A DNA stretch of 64,000 nucleotides from Sphingobacteriales bacterium 50-39 (GTDB lineage: Bacteria > Bacteroidota > Bacteroidia > Chitinophagales > Chitinophagaceae). The notes below the pieces were generated by a model, which saw only the letters and a list, made by a program, of their open reading frames with translations, was not told where the DNA came from and did not search any database. Below are positions 8,625 to 19,080 of this stretch, piece by piece (positions within the stretch are counted from its first letter, which is position 1; each line of letters begins with the position of its first letter). The stretch covers positions 62,001 through 126,000 of the forward strand of contig MKTZ01000003.1 of the NCBI GenBank assembly GCA_001898505.1. The letters are read 5' to 3'. The position numbers were made by a program, and so were the translations under genes.

Positions 8625-11018
8625 TTAAATATGTTGATCTCCTTCGCGGCCCGCCGGGAGAGAAAAGCAGAATCGGGCGCCTTTCCCGAGTTCTCCTTCT
8701 CCCCATACCCTTCCGCCATGTTTGGATACGATCTTCTCCACCAGGGCCAGCCCTACTCCCGTGCCTTCGAATTCCTCTGCGTCGTGCAGCCGCTGGAATA
8801 CCCTGAACAATTTGTCTTTGTACTTATTGTTAAAGCCCACACCATTATCTTTTACGCAAAAGGCATGTTGCCCATCGTGTATAAAATGGCTGATCTCGAT
8901 GCGGGCAGGGTCCTGGCCCCTGGAATATTTAATGGCGTTGGAGATAAGATTTACCCATACCTGCCGGATCGTATGTGTGTCTCCGTTGGCTTCGGCAAGA
9001 GGGTGCAAGATCCATTCAATATGGTTCATGCTATTTCCCGTACTCAGCTCCCGGATAACCTCCCTGACCATTTTTTCGGTGTCGATGGTTGTTCTTACGA
9101 TCTCTTGTCTTCCCGCGCGTGAAAAAGCCAGAAGGTCGTCGATGAGGTGGCCCATTTTCAATGTGTTGTGCTTGATAACAGAAGTGATACGCCGAGCTTC
9201 GTCATCCAGCCTGCTGCTGTATTCTTCTTCCAGGATGCTGGCAAAACCGACAACGGCACGGAGAGGGGCGCGCAGGTCATGAGAGACGGAATAGGCGAAG
9301 GACTCCATCTCTTTTCTGGCGGACTCCAACTGGATAGTACGCAGGTTGACACGCTCCTCCAGCTCTTCATTCAGCTGATGAAATTCCTCCTCTACCTTTT
9401 TACGGTGTGTGATATCCGCCCGGATGGCGACATATTGGTAGGGCTTGCCCGATTCGTTCAGAAAGGGGACTATAGTTGTGTCCACCCAATAATAGCTGCC
9501 GTCTTTTGCCCTGTTCTTCAGCTCGCCCCTCCATATTTTTCCATGAGCGATGGTGATCCAGAGATCGCGGATCACCGGCTTGGGGTGATATCCTGAATTA
9601 ATGATCCGGTGGTCCTGTCCAATGAGCTCCTCCCGGCCGTATTTTGATATTTTGCAGAAATTATTGTTTACATGCGTGATAATCCCCTTCTGATCGGTGA
9701 TGGCGACAATGGCCGACTCATCCAGGGCGAATTTATAGTCGGACACCTCCCGGAGGCTTTTACGGAGGTTGTCTTCAACGGCTTTTAATTCCGTGATATC
9801 CGTGGAAACGCCGAATACTGCATAGGGTTGACCGCCGGCCTCTCTTAAGGTGCTTTTGACAGAAATATACGTGTGAATGCCATCATCCTGCGGTACTGTT
9901 TCCTCTTCTTTGAGGGTGCGGTTGGCCCTGGCGACACGCAGGTCCATTTCGCGAAAAGCGTCAGCAGCTTCCCGCGGAAAGAAGTCATAGTCAGTCCTGG
10001 CCAGCACCTCTTCCTTGCCGTGATGGAACAGCTCGCAGAAAAGCTGATTTACCAGAAGATATTTTCCTTGCAGGTCCTTGACGTAAATGACCGCTGCCGA
10101 ATTGTCGACGATGGCGTGCAGCAACTGCTGGCTTTCGTATAATTCCCGGGTGCGTTCCAAAACACGTTTCTCCAGTCCGGCATTGAGCTTCCTGATCTCT
10201 TCCTGCGACTTCTTCTGCCAGGTGATATCGCGGATGAAGCCGACGAACAGGCGTTTGCCGTTGGTGACGGTGGGAGAAATGCTGAGGGCGACGTCTATTT
10301 CCTTGCCTTCCCGGGTGCGGGCTTGCAATTCGATGGTCTTACCCAATATATCGCTCTGTCCTGTCCTGAGGTAACGGGCCATGCCCTGCTGATGAGCTGC
10401 CCTGTACTGCTCCGGTACGATCAGGCTGCTCAGGGGTTGATCCATGGCGTCCTCCGCTGTCCATCCGAAAAGGGATGCCGCCTTTGGATTCCATCTGGTT
10501 ATATGTCCTTCTTCATTTATTACAATAACGGCGTCGGGCGCTGCATCGAACAGATCCTGCACCTGCCGCTCTGCGTCCCGACTCTGCTTTTCGGCTTTTT
10601 TTCGTTGCTCTATCTCTGCTTCCAGCTCTCCGGAGGATCTCAGGGAGAAAGCCAGTGGCAGGTATTTGACGAGGTAAAAGACGGTGGTCCAGCTGAGGAT
10701 GCCTGTGATCAATCGTGTTAGGGCATTTAAACGATACACCGGCAGCCAGAAGGCAATGGCATCCAGAAAATGGGTAGCGCCGCAAGCCAGGATGAATGCG
10801 GCAAAAAGGAAATACAGGCGGATGAACCGGATGTCCTGTTTCCTGGAAATATAGCGGATGATGATCAGCGGGATGCTGAAATAAGCGGACCAGACCAGCA
10901 GATCACTCACGATATAGAGCCAGCCATGAAAATCAGTCCATTTGCCGCAATGCCATCGTGGCGGCCAATCGGAGCCGTCCAGGAGTTTTTTGAAGAAATC
11001 GATAATATCCCGACCCAT
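8625..11018 (-). CDS. Ethylene-receptor-like membrane sensor histidine kinase with three PAS domains
   Basis: The protein has 797 residues. The N-terminus (about 30-122) holds three membrane helices with an ETR1-like sensor fold. Asp39, Tyr46, Ile49, Pro50, Ile76, Cys79 and His83 keep exactly the spacing of ETR1 Asp25, Tyr32, Ile35, Pro36, Ile62, Cys65 and His69, including the CGATH copper/ethylene site. A coiled coil leads to three PAS domains (about 150-268, 293-415, 420-540), then HisKA with His580 (SVSHDLRAP) and a complete HATPase_c (N box near 690, DNGVGF 724-729, GTGVGLAL). It is the first gene of a three-gene signalling operon. The kinase should be active; the ligand, ethylene or another small molecule bound through Cu(I), is inferred. 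Confidence 0.88.
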   Translation of the reverse strand: MGRDIIDFFKKLLDGSDWPPRWHCGKWTDFHGWLYIVSDLLVWSAYFSIPLIIIRYISRKQDIRFIRLYFLFAAFILACGATHFLDAIAFWLPVYRLNALTRLITGILSWTTVFYLVKYLPLAFSLRSSGELEAEIEQRKKAEKQSRDAERQVQDLFDAAPDAVIVINEEGHITRWNPKAASLFGWTAEDAMDQPLSSLIVPEQYRAAHQQGMARYLRTGQSDILGKTIELQARTREGKEIDVALSISPTVTNGKRLFVGFIRDITWQKKSQEEIRKLNAGLEKRVLERTRELYESQQLLHAIVDNSAAVIYVKDLQGKYLLVNQLFCELFHHGKEEVLARTDYDFFPREAADAFREMDLRVARANRTLKEEETVPQDDGIHTYISVKSTLREAGGQPYAVFGVSTDITELKAVEDNLRKSLREVSDYKFALDESAIVAITDQKGIITHVNNNFCKISKYGREELIGQDHRIINSGYHPKPVIRDLWITIAHGKIWRGELKNRAKDGSYYWVDTTIVPFLNESGKPYQYVAIRADITHRKKVEEEFHQLNEELEERVNLRTIQLESARKEMESFAYSVSHDLRAPLRAVVGFASILEEEYSSRLDDEARRITSVIKHNTLKMGHLIDDLLAFSRAGRQEIVRTTIDTEKMVREVIRELSTGNSMNHIEWILHPLAEANGDTHTIRQVWVNLISNAIKYSRGQDPARIEISHFIHDGQHAFCVKDNGVGFNNKYKDKLFRVFQRLHDAEEFEGTGVGLALVEKIVSKHGGRVWGEGELGKGARFCFSLPAGREGDQHI

Positions 11019-11223
11019 GATAGAAGGCTTTTAGGATGCATGCGACAGGCATGATCAGCAAGCTACTATCCGAAGCCAGTACCGGCGTGCGGCGGTCGTT
11101 TGTAAATGTAAGGGGCCAAAAAGTTAACATTTTTAATCGAGAGGAACAAGAAAATGCTTTTTCCCTGCGCCCAACGGGATATATATAGGCTGTACGGGTG
11201 TATATTTACAGTTTGTTCGAAGC

Positions 11224-12261
11224 ATGATCAGCAAGGTTACGATACAAGAGCTCATGGGCATGGAGCAACGGGTTCCGCTGGCGGATGTTCGTACGCCGGC
11301 GGAGTTTGCGCAGGGGCATATCCCGGGCGCCTTCAATCTACCCTTATTCAGCAATGAGGAGCGGGTGCAGGTAGGCACCACGTATAAGCAGGAAAGCCGG
11401 GAGGCTGCGATCCTGCTGGGGTTCGATCTGACCGGGCCGAAGTGGTCGGGTTTTATCCGGACAGCGTTGGAGATGGCGCCCGGGAGAAAAATAGCCGTGC
11501 ATTGCTGGCGGGGCGGGATGCGTAGCGGGGCGATGGCCTGGGCACTGGATCTTTATGGTTTCCAGGTGTATCTTTTGGAAAAAGGATATAAGCGATACCG
11601 CCGCTGGGTGCTGGACCAGTTTGAAAGAGACTGGCCATTGTCGGTGGTGGGGGGCATGACCGGCTCCGGTAAGACCAGGATATTACGGGAATTTAAAGTC
11701 AGGGGAGAACAGGTCATCGATCTGGAGATGCTGGCACAGCACCAGGGTTCCACTTATGGTACGCTTGGCCGGCTGGTGCAACCTTCGCAGGAGCAGTTTG
11801 AGAATGATCTTGCGGCGGCGCTGTATGGCCTTGACAGGCGGCGCAGGATATGGGTAGAGGATGAAAGCCTGACCATCGGTAAAAGAACGATCCCCCGCAA
11901 TTTCTGGAATGAGATCAGGGCAGCCGTGCTGTTCGATGTGCAGGCACCGTTGGAGGTGCGGGTACAGGCACTGGTGGAGGAGTATGGTTCATTGGACAAG
12001 GATTTTTTAGTGGAGTGTACGGAGCGTATCTGGAAGCGGCTTGGGCCGGAGCAGACGAAGAGGGCCGTGACGGCTATCCGAGAGGGGAGGATGGAGGATT
12101 TTATCCGGGAGGTGCTGGTATATTATGACAAGACCTATCGAACCGGCCTCCAGGGAAGGGATGCCGAACATATTATAAAGGTCCCTGTGGCGGGTGGGAG
12201 CGCAGCAATAAATGCTACACTCGTGCTGAAGGCCGGGGATAAACAAACATCATGGATATAA
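11224..12261 (+). CDS. mnmH: tRNA 2-selenouridine synthase
   Basis: The protein has 345 residues with an N-terminal rhodanese domain (active Cys94 in HCWRGGMRS) and a P-loop domain (GGMTGSGKT 143-151). This two-domain layout is diagnostic of MnmH/SelU, which replaces the sulfur of 2-thiouridine at the wobble position of tRNAs for Lys, Glu and Gln with selenium, using selenophosphate and geranyl-tRNA chemistry. It overlaps selD by ten bases, so the two are translationally coupled and form a minimal selenium-tRNA operon. The divergent 205-base gap toward the sensor kinase carries no further gene. Confidence 0.93.
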   Translation: MISKVTIQELMGMEQRVPLADVRTPAEFAQGHIPGAFNLPLFSNEERVQVGTTYKQESREAAILLGFDLTGPKWSGFIRTALEMAPGRKIAVHCWRGGMRSGAMAWALDLYGFQVYLLEKGYKRYRRWVLDQFERDWPLSVVGGMTGSGKTRILREFKVRGEQVIDLEMLAQHQGSTYGTLGRLVQPSQEQFENDLAAALYGLDRRRRIWVEDESLTIGKRTIPRNFWNEIRAAVLFDVQAPLEVRVQALVEEYGSLDKDFLVECTERIWKRLGPEQTKRAVTAIREGRMEDFIREVLVYYDKTYRTGLQGRDAEHIIKVPVAGGSAAINATLVLKAGDKQTSWI

Positions 12262-13292
12262 GACTGACACAGTATTCGCATGGAGCAGGCTGTGGCTGTA
12301 AAATCAGCCCCGCCATCCTGGATAAGATATTACATAGCACAGTGCCTGGGATACAGGACCCACGGCTACTCGTGGGGAACGACAAGCGGGATGATGCTGC
12401 CGTGCTGGACCTGGGCAATGGGACCGCCCTGATCTCGACGACGGATTTTTTTATGCCCATAGTGGATGATGCATTCGACTTTGGGCGTATCGCCTCCACG
12501 AATGCTATCAGCGATGTGTATGCGATGGGGGGGCGGCCTGTGCTGGCCATTGCCATATTGGGATGGCCCGTGGATAAGCTGCCGCCCGAGGCGGCGCAGC
12601 GGGTATTGGAAGGGGCCCGATCCGTGTGCGCTGAGGCGGGTATCACACTTGCCGGAGGGCATAGTATCGACTGTCCTGAACCGGTGTTTGGACTTGCCGT
12701 CAACGGGCTGGTAAGCCCGGTGCACCTGAAAAGGAATTCGACGGCGGTGGCGGGGTGTCAACTGTACCTGACAAAGCCGTTGGGAGTGGGGGTGTTGTCG
12801 ACTGCGCAGAAGAGGGGCCTGCTGCGACCGGAGGATGCCGCTATTGCCCTGGCGAGCATGGTGAAGCTGAACAAGCCTGGCGAGATATTCGGCCAGTGGG
12901 ATAGTGTAAAGGCAATGACCGATGTGACGGGTTTTGGACTGCTGGGGCATCTGGCGGAAATGTGCGAAGGCAGCGGCGTATCGGCCGTACTGGATTTTGA
13001 CAAGGTGCCGGTGATAGGATCGGTGACCCTGTATTTAGAACAAGGGTGCGTTCCCGGTGGAACGGTTAGGAACTGGAACAGCTATGGCAATAAAATAGGA
13101 CAGTTGACGGAGAGACAACGGAATATCCTGGCTGACCCACAGACGAGCGGAGGATTGCTGGTAGCTGTTGCGGCCGAAGACGCGTCTGCATTCGAAGAGT
13201 TGCTGAAGCAAAGCGGTCTGCCGGAAGCCTGCTGCCAGGCCATTGGCCGATTGGAGCAAAGGAGTGAAGGGCCATTGATCGTTGTGCAATAG
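12252..13292 (+). CDS. selD: Selenide, water dikinase (selenophosphate synthase)
   Basis: The protein has 346 residues. The catalytic loop reads HGAGCGCK with Cys14 in the position that may be selenocysteine in other species, and Lys17 follows. The AIR-synthase-like fold shows the ATP/metal motifs NDKRDDAAV and [11 protein letters not shown], a [10 protein letters not shown] segment, and a C-terminal DPQTSGGLL motif. It makes selenophosphate from selenide and ATP in the cytoplasm for MnmH. No selA, selB or SECIS-like element is in the window, so selenium use here appears limited to tRNA modification. Confidence 0.95.
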   Translation: MDIRLTQYSHGAGCGCKISPAILDKILHSTVPGIQDPRLLVGNDKRDDAAVLDLGNGTALISTTDFFMPIVDDAFDFGRIASTNAISDVYAMGGRPVLAIAILGWPVDKLPPEAAQRVLEGARSVCAEAGITLAGGHSIDCPEPVFGLAVNGLVSPVHLKRNSTAVAGCQLYLTKPLGVGVLSTAQKRGLLRPEDAAIALASMVKLNKPGEIFGQWDSVKAMTDVTGFGLLGHLAEMCEGSGVSAVLDFDKVPVIGSVTLYLEQGCVPGGTVRNWNSYGNKIGQLTERQRNILADPQTSGGLLVAVAAEDASAFEELLKQSGLPEACCQAIGRLEQRSEGPLIVVQ

Positions 13293-13330
13293 CGGGACGT
13301 TTTGTAAATTGGCATTGGATATCAAATTCA

Positions 13331-15865
13331 GTGCTTATCAAAAATTCCCTTACAATATTGACCGTAACCTTGTTGTTGATGCAAGCCGTTGCAGGACAGA
13401 AGAGGGTGCTGACGGGTATTGTCCTGGATTCGATGTCCCGTCTGCCATTGTTGAATGTGAGCGTGATCCTGTCTGCTACGGGCAAGGGTACCCTGACCGA
13501 TGGGCGGGGAAGGTTCAGGATCGCTGTGGATAACAGGGTTCACGAGATCAAATTCAGCGCCAGCGGATATGCGCCCATCAAGGTTGCCCTATCAGACACT
13601 ACTGTGGGCCCCCTGACCATCCTTCTCTCTGTGTCTTACTCTGCGCTGCAGGCGGTCGTGGTCAACAAAAAAAGAAGATACAGGAATAAAAATAACCCTG
13701 CGGTGGAACTGATCCGCCAGGTCATTGCCCATAAGGAGGAGAATGCGCCGGCGCTTTACCCATTCGTGACGTATGATCAGTATGACAAGGTCCGTGTATT
13801 GGCGGACCGTCCTCCACGATTTATCGCGGACGGCAAGCTCTTTAAACGCTACCATTTTCTTTTTACACCTGATACGACCCTTGTGCCCGGTAAAAAACTG
13901 GTGCCGGCTTACCTGGAGGAAACGATCTCGCGGAATTATTCCAGCACGAATCCGGATAGGAAGAAACAGATCATTTTGGGACGTAAGCGAGTCGATTGGG
14001 GAGAATATATCGATATGAGCGGTGTCGGCGTCATTATGAACAGGCTCTATGACGATTTTACGATCTATGATAATACGATGTCCGTCTTTACGCTGCAATT
14101 CACGGGGCCGGTGGCCGGGATTGCGCCTGCTCTGTATGAATATTTTATAAGGGACACGTTGATAGAGCAGGACATGCGCCTTGTCCACCTCGATTTTGTC
14201 CCACGCAATCCGCAGGATCTGCTCTTTTCAGGAAGCCTGTATATCATCCTTGACGGATCTTACGCCATCAGAAGGGTGGAGTTGGAAACCAGCAATCACA
14301 GCAACCTCAATTGGGTAAGAAGCTTTAAGGTCACACAGACCTTTGAGAAAGGGCCGGCCGGACGGTATTACCGCCAGCATTCGGATATCCTCTCGTATTT
14401 CAGCCTTTTAAAAAATAATATGGGGTTCTACGGCGAGCGGGCCATTACCGTCCGGAACATCTCGGATTCAAGCCTGCCCGGCACAGTTTTTCGCGGTCTG
14501 CCGGTAGACACCGCTCTGCAGTCCGTGCCTCAGCCGGATAGCTTTTGGCTACGTAGCCGTCCGTCCCCGCTGAGTGTCTCCGAGAACAGAACTTATGCCA
14601 ATATGGACAGTCTGGTAAAAATGAGGTCCTATCATCGACTCATGGATTACATTATCCTCTTTACGTCAGGCTATAAGACCGTTGGACCATTTGAAATGGG
14701 GCCTGTCGGAAATTTCTATTCTTTCAATTCCCTGGAAGGCAGCCGCTATCAGTTCGGGGGGCGATCCACCACAAGGTTGAGCACACGCATTTTTACGGAA
14801 GACTATATCGCGTATTCCACTAGCGACCGGCGTTGGAAATATAATGTAAGCGCTACCTATTCTATCAATCACAAATCCATATATAAATATCCATTTCACT
14901 ATATCCAGGCCAGCTTTTTACATGATGTCCGCAATCCCGGCGCGGAGACCCAATTTACCCAAAGCAATACTTTTTTGGGTTCTTTTAGTCGTGGTATTGG
15001 GGGGAAATGGCTGTACACGGATATTGGCAACCTGAATTATGTCCATGAGTTCGGAGATCATTTCTCCTACAATATAGGTATGCGTTACTGGCTGCAGCAA
15101 CCCGCACAATCGCTCTATTACATATATGCTCACCTGCCCGCTCAACCCGACACCATATCCAGCCTGACCACTACACAACTGTCCGTCAGTTTTCGCTGGG
15201 CGCCGCATGAGCAATTCTATCAGGGCCGGAATTTCCGCTTCGCTATTCCAAACAAGTATCCTGTTCTTACTTTTCAATATGCTGCGGGTATTAAAGGGCT
15301 GTTCAATGGTCAGTATAATTACCACGCGTTCCAATTCGGCGTGTCCAAGCGATGGTACCTCGCGCCCCTCGGCTATTCAGATATACGGCTGGATGGCGGG
15401 TATATGAGTGGAACTCTTCCCTTTCCCCTGCTTGTCATTCATCCGGCCAATCCTTCCTTTTTCTACGGCTTTGGCGCCTACAATCTTATGAATGTTGAGG
15501 AGTTTATAAGCGACCATTACGCCGGGCTCGATATCGACCATTATTTTAATGGATTTTTTTTCAACAGGATACCCTTGCTGAGAAAATTAAGACTTCGGGA
15601 GGTCATCGAAGGCAAGCTGCTTTATGGCCGTCTGCGACAGGAGAACAATCCCAATCTAAACCCTGCGCAAATGCAATTCCCTTTGGACGATCAAGGCAGG
15701 TTATCCACTTTCGCGTTGGATAATCAACCATACCTGGAGGCGGGCGTCGGGATTTATAATATTTTTAATATTATACGAATCGACTATATTCGCCGTTTCA
15801 CCTACCTCCATCATCCGGGAGTGTCCGCCAGTGGCATCCGGCTGAGCACGGGGATCGATTTTTAA
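13331..15865 (+). CDS. DUF5686 / carboxypeptidase-like regulatory domain surface protein
   Basis: The protein has 844 residues: a signal peptide (about 1-22), an N-terminal carboxypeptidase-regulatory-like beta-sandwich (about 25-110; LTGIVLDSMSRLPL, TDGRGRFRI), and a long beta-rich C-terminal region typical of the DUF5686 outer-membrane family of Bacteroidota. These are probably 8- to 16-stranded barrel-like surface proteins with unknown substrate. The start is GTG at 13331: it opens directly into the signal peptide and the next ATG would remove most of it. It begins 38 bases after selD, but no functional link is known. Confidence 0.82.
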   Translation: MLIKNSLTILTVTLLLMQAVAGQKRVLTGIVLDSMSRLPLLNVSVILSATGKGTLTDGRGRFRIAVDNRVHEIKFSASGYAPIKVALSDTTVGPLTILLSVSYSALQAVVVNKKRRYRNKNNPAVELIRQVIAHKEENAPALYPFVTYDQYDKVRVLADRPPRFIADGKLFKRYHFLFTPDTTLVPGKKLVPAYLEETISRNYSSTNPDRKKQIILGRKRVDWGEYIDMSGVGVIMNRLYDDFTIYDNTMSVFTLQFTGPVAGIAPALYEYFIRDTLIEQDMRLVHLDFVPRNPQDLLFSGSLYIILDGSYAIRRVELETSNHSNLNWVRSFKVTQTFEKGPAGRYYRQHSDILSYFSLLKNNMGFYGERAITVRNISDSSLPGTVFRGLPVDTALQSVPQPDSFWLRSRPSPLSVSENRTYANMDSLVKMRSYHRLMDYIILFTSGYKTVGPFEMGPVGNFYSFNSLEGSRYQFGGRSTTRLSTRIFTEDYIAYSTSDRRWKYNVSATYSINHKSIYKYPFHYIQASFLHDVRNPGAETQFTQSNTFLGSFSRGIGGKWLYTDIGNLNYVHEFGDHFSYNIGMRYWLQQPAQSLYYIYAHLPAQPDTISSLTTTQLSVSFRWAPHEQFYQGRNFRFAIPNKYPVLTFQYAAGIKGLFNGQYNYHAFQFGVSKRWYLAPLGYSDIRLDGGYMSGTLPFPLLVIHPANPSFFYGFGAYNLMNVEEFISDHYAGLDIDHYFNGFFFNRIPLLRKLRLREVIEGKLLYGRLRQENNPNLNPAQMQFPLDDQGRLSTFALDNQPYLEAGVGIYNIFNIIRIDYIRRFTYLHHPGVSASGIRLSTGIDF

Positions 15866-15876
15866 AGTATCTTTTC

Positions 15877-17043
15877 ATGAACCCTTCCAACACCAAGCCA
15901 CACTATCCCATACTCGATGGGTTGCGTGGCGTTGCTGCCATTATCGTAGTTATCTTTCACATTTTCGAGGCCCATTCCGCGGGTCCTTTGTACCAGATCG
16001 TCAACCATGGATATCTCGCTGTAGACTTTTTCTTTCTGCTGTCGGGTTTTGTTATCAGCTATGCGTATGATGACCGTTGGGGTAAGCTGACCGTCGGTGA
16101 ATTTTTCAAACGCCGGCTGGTGAGACTGCATCCGCTGGTGATCATGGGAATGGTGATAGGGGCCGTATTCTTCTATTTCCAGGATTCCGCGGCATTTCCC
16201 GCCATCCACACCGTCCCTGTCTGGAAGATGCTGCTGATCATGCTCATCGGGTTTACGCTTATTCCCGTGCCCATTTCCATGGATATACGTGGCTGGCAGG
16301 AGATGCATCCGCTGGACGGCCCCGGCTGGTCGTTGTTCTTTGAATATTTAGCCAATATTTTCTACGCCCTGTTCGTCCGGAAATTCTCCAAAACAGCCCT
16401 GTCCATTCTTGTGATACTGGCTGGTGCTGCGTTGATCCATTATGCCGTAACCAGCAAAGATGGAGATGTCATTGGAGGTTGGTCTGTCGACGCGTTGCAG
16501 TTGCGCATCGGATTTACACGGATGCTATTTCCCTTTTTTGCCGGACTGCTCCTTTGCCGGGTCGCGAAGCTAACCAGGGTGAAAAATGCTTTTTTTTGGT
16601 GCAGCCTGCTACTCGCCGTCATCCTGGCTTTCCCCAGGGTCGGAGGTAAGGATCATCTTTGGGTGAATGGGCTGTACGAATCGCTGAACATCATATTGGT
16701 ATTCCCCCTGATCGTCTATTTGGGCGCCAGCGGTGTGATCACGAGCAAGAGGGCGTCACGGGTGTGTAAGTTCTTCGGGGACATATCCTATCCCATCTAT
16801 ATCACGCATTACCCCCTGATCTACACCTATACCGGATGGGTAAGTGATCATAAAGGAGTAGGGTTTTGGCAGGCCCTGCCATATGCGCTGGCCACCTTTG
16901 TCGGTGCAGTGGTGATTGCCTATGCATGTCTGAAGCTTTATGATGAGCCTGTGAGGAACTGGCTACAGCGCCGCTGGCTGGGTCAAAAGGGCTCGGAGAA
17001 AGGAACAGAGGTGACTATGGCGGAGACCAGTAAGATTGCTTAG
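15877..17043 (+). CDS. Acyltransferase family membrane protein (OafA/YrhL type)
   Basis: The protein has 388 residues and about ten hydrophobic helices. It opens with the signature HYPILDGLRGVAAIIVVIFH, in which the His and Asp-Gly-Leu-Arg-Gly motif is the acyltransferase_3 landmark, followed by the usual GYLAVDFFFLLSGFVIS helix and RRLVRLHP motif. Such proteins O-acylate cell-surface glycans or lipids at the inner membrane. It starts 11 bases after the DUF5686 gene and may be co-transcribed. The acceptor is unknown. Confidence 0.88.
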   Translation: MNPSNTKPHYPILDGLRGVAAIIVVIFHIFEAHSAGPLYQIVNHGYLAVDFFFLLSGFVISYAYDDRWGKLTVGEFFKRRLVRLHPLVIMGMVIGAVFFYFQDSAAFPAIHTVPVWKMLLIMLIGFTLIPVPISMDIRGWQEMHPLDGPGWSLFFEYLANIFYALFVRKFSKTALSILVILAGAALIHYAVTSKDGDVIGGWSVDALQLRIGFTRMLFPFFAGLLLCRVAKLTRVKNAFFWCSLLLAVILAFPRVGGKDHLWVNGLYESLNIILVFPLIVYLGASGVITSKRASRVCKFFGDISYPIYITHYPLIYTYTGWVSDHKGVGFWQALPYALATFVGAVVIAYACLKLYDEPVRNWLQRRWLGQKGSEKGTEVTMAETSKIA

Positions 17044-17072
17044 GTCGGAAGGATAAACTTTCCCGGCGGGGG

Positions 17073-17954
17073 CTATAGATGCTGTAAATGATTCTTTAAT
17101 TCGGTGGGAGCTTTGCCAAACCTTGTCTTAAAAGCGCGACTGAAATGAGCGGGACTTTCAAAACCGCACTCAAAGGCTGTTTCGCCGACCGTCTTGTTCT
17201 GATTGCTCAATAAGTGCAGGGCCCGGTGTAATCTTTTTTCCAACAGCCATTTCCCCGGGGTGGTCTGGAAAACTTTTTCGAAATCTCTTTTAAAGGCAGA
17301 CAGGCTTCTGTTACTGAGCTCAGCGTATGCCTCCAGCTTGAGATTGTAACAATAATTATCCTCCATCACTCTTTTCAACAATGCTGTCTGTGGCTCATAC
17401 ATCAAAGAGCAGAAATAGGATAGGAGGTCTTTGTTGGCAGCATTGTCTGCGATGTTCAGGATAAGCTCCCTGAATTTCAGCTCCAGCAGCGAAGGGTCGG
17501 GATCGTGTGTCTCTGTAAAATAGGAAGACATCGAAAGAAAGAACCCTTTCAGAGTTTCGCTCGATTCGATCATCATCAGGGGCTCGAAGTGCTGCTCGTA
17601 TTTTTCGAGGGGCTTGGTTCTCGTATAGAGGGTGTCGCAGATAAATTCATCCGGGATAAAGAACAACATCACACAAAATCCTGTGTCCATGAATTGTTCC
17701 AGGATAAATCCTCCTTTTCTTACAAAGACGCAGCTGTCCTTTTGGATATCATATGTACCTCTTGCCGTATGCCAGATCTTCCGGCCATCTATTGTATAAA
17801 ACAGACAGTTGTATTGTGTCCACAAACCCGAAAATTTGCTTTTCATCAATCGGGCCTCCATCGGGCAGCTAAAGGCGGTGATCAGGGATGTACCGCAATT
17901 GAATTGTCTGTAGTACTGGGGATGGTGTAATACGCTTTCAAGAAAGTTGTGCAT
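17073..17954 (-). CDS. AraC family transcriptional regulator
   Basis: The protein has 293 residues with an N-terminal cupin-like effector domain and a C-terminal AraC HTH (about 195-290). The recognition region reads KTVGETAFECGFESPAHFSRAFKTRFGKAP. It is transcribed divergently from the methyltransferase at 18092, so that gene is the likely target. The effector is unknown. Confidence 0.87.
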   Translation of the reverse strand: MHNFLESVLHHPQYYRQFNCGTSLITAFSCPMEARLMKSKFSGLWTQYNCLFYTIDGRKIWHTARGTYDIQKDSCVFVRKGGFILEQFMDTGFCVMLFFIPDEFICDTLYTRTKPLEKYEQHFEPLMMIESSETLKGFFLSMSSYFTETHDPDPSLLELKFRELILNIADNAANKDLLSYFCSLMYEPQTALLKRVMEDNYCYNLKLEAYAELSNRSLSAFKRDFEKVFQTTPGKWLLEKRLHRALHLLSNQNKTVGETAFECGFESPAHFSRAFKTRFGKAPTELKNHLQHL

Positions 17955-18091
17955 ACAGATAAAATTAGCGAATTTACGAAAACCGGCCTCTGACCTTTTA
18001 AGTCATGTAATTGGACCTGCAGGGCAACGGATGGGTACTAACAGGGATTAATATTGCATTTCAATTGTTTATCAATAAAATCTATAGCAAA

Positions 18092-18907
18092 ATGAATCCT
18101 AACAAAGCATTATGGGAAAAAGGAGACTTTACAAAGATCGCAGATAGTATGCGTGACAGCAGTACCGCGCTGGTCGCCCAACTGGGTATTACCAAAGGAA
18201 TGAAGGTGCTGGACCTTGGTTGTGGAGATGGAGATACGGCCATCCCCGAGGCAAAGCTAGGAGCCGAGGTCCTGGGTGTGGATATAGCAAGCAATCTTGT
18301 CGCCGCAGCGAAGGTGAGGGCAAAGGCAGAGGGGCTTACAAACATCAAGTTCCAGGAAGGGGACGCCACTAATCTGCAGGAACTTGCCGATCGTAGTTTC
18401 GACCTCACCGTTAGTATTTTTGGCGCTATGTTTGCGCCAAAGCCAATGGATGTCGCAAAGGAAATGGTTCGTGTCACCCGCCCCGGTGGGAAGATCGTAA
18501 TGGGGAACTGGATACCTGGTGATCCCACCCTGGTCGCGCAGATATTAAGGATCAGTTCCGCCTATACTCCGCCGCCGCCGGAAGGTTTTATCAGTCCAAT
18601 GTTGTGGGGAGTGGAAAGCCATGTGATCGAACGCTTCGGCAATGCAGGCGTGGCAAAAGAGGATATTTCTTTTCTGAAGGATACTTTTACTTTTGAGAAT
18701 TCGGCCACACCGGCAGAATTTGTGGATACGTTCAGGAAATATTACGGCCCTACCATGAATGCGTTCGAAGCTGCTGAGAAGAATGGTAAGGCGGCTGATC
18801 TGCAACGTGAACTGGAAGATCTGTTTGAGAAAGAAAATAAGAGTGGCAATAGTAAAACAACATCGATACCGGCTACATTTTTAAGGGTAACCGTTAATCG
18901 GAGATAG
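18092..18907 (+). CDS. Class I SAM-dependent methyltransferase
   Basis: The protein has 271 residues and a Rossmann-like methyltransferase core. Motif I is VLDLGCGDGDTA (SAM binding), the acidic residue after beta-2 is in VLGVDIA, and the late motif VTRPGGKIV fits UbiE-like small-molecule methyltransferases. The start is ATG 18092 because the core begins soon after; an earlier in-frame TTG at 18011 would add an unlikely hydrophobic stretch. The gene diverges from the AraC regulator and ends at a strong terminator. The acceptor is unknown. Confidence 0.85.
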   Translation: MNPNKALWEKGDFTKIADSMRDSSTALVAQLGITKGMKVLDLGCGDGDTAIPEAKLGAEVLGVDIASNLVAAAKVRAKAEGLTNIKFQEGDATNLQELADRSFDLTVSIFGAMFAPKPMDVAKEMVRVTRPGGKIVMGNWIPGDPTLVAQILRISSAYTPPPPEGFISPMLWGVESHVIERFGNAGVAKEDISFLKDTFTFENSATPAEFVDTFRKYYGPTMNAFEAAEKNGKAADLQRELEDLFEKENKSGNSKTTSIPATFLRVTVNRR

Positions 18908-18930
18908 GAAGGCTGTGATATTGCATGATG

Positions 18931-18958
18931 ACCCGGAGCATTCGCTCCGGGTTTTTTG
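18931..18958 (+). terminator. Intrinsic terminator after the methyltransferase gene
   Basis: A perfect 9-bp GC-rich stem (ACCCGGAGC / GCTCCGGGT) with a four-base loop is followed directly by a T run. It ends the methyltransferase transcript and separates it from the SusC operon. Confidence 0.85.
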
Positions 18959-19080
18959 TTTACCGGTGGTGTGAGAATCTGCTCCGTTAGGCACATCAGA
19001 TTTAACGCAGGGAGGTTAGCTTATCAACGAGACTGAACTATCTGGTAATTTTCATGGCTGTTAACCAAAATAATAAGCCA

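Noticed and set aside
8631-10721. Several plus-strand open frames opposite the membrane histidine kinase.
   Set aside because: The minus-strand kinase has complete domains across the same region; the opposite frames carry no motif.
12252-12320. Possible selenocysteine codon in SelD.
   Set aside because: The codon at the active position is TGT (Cys14) and no in-frame TGA is present.
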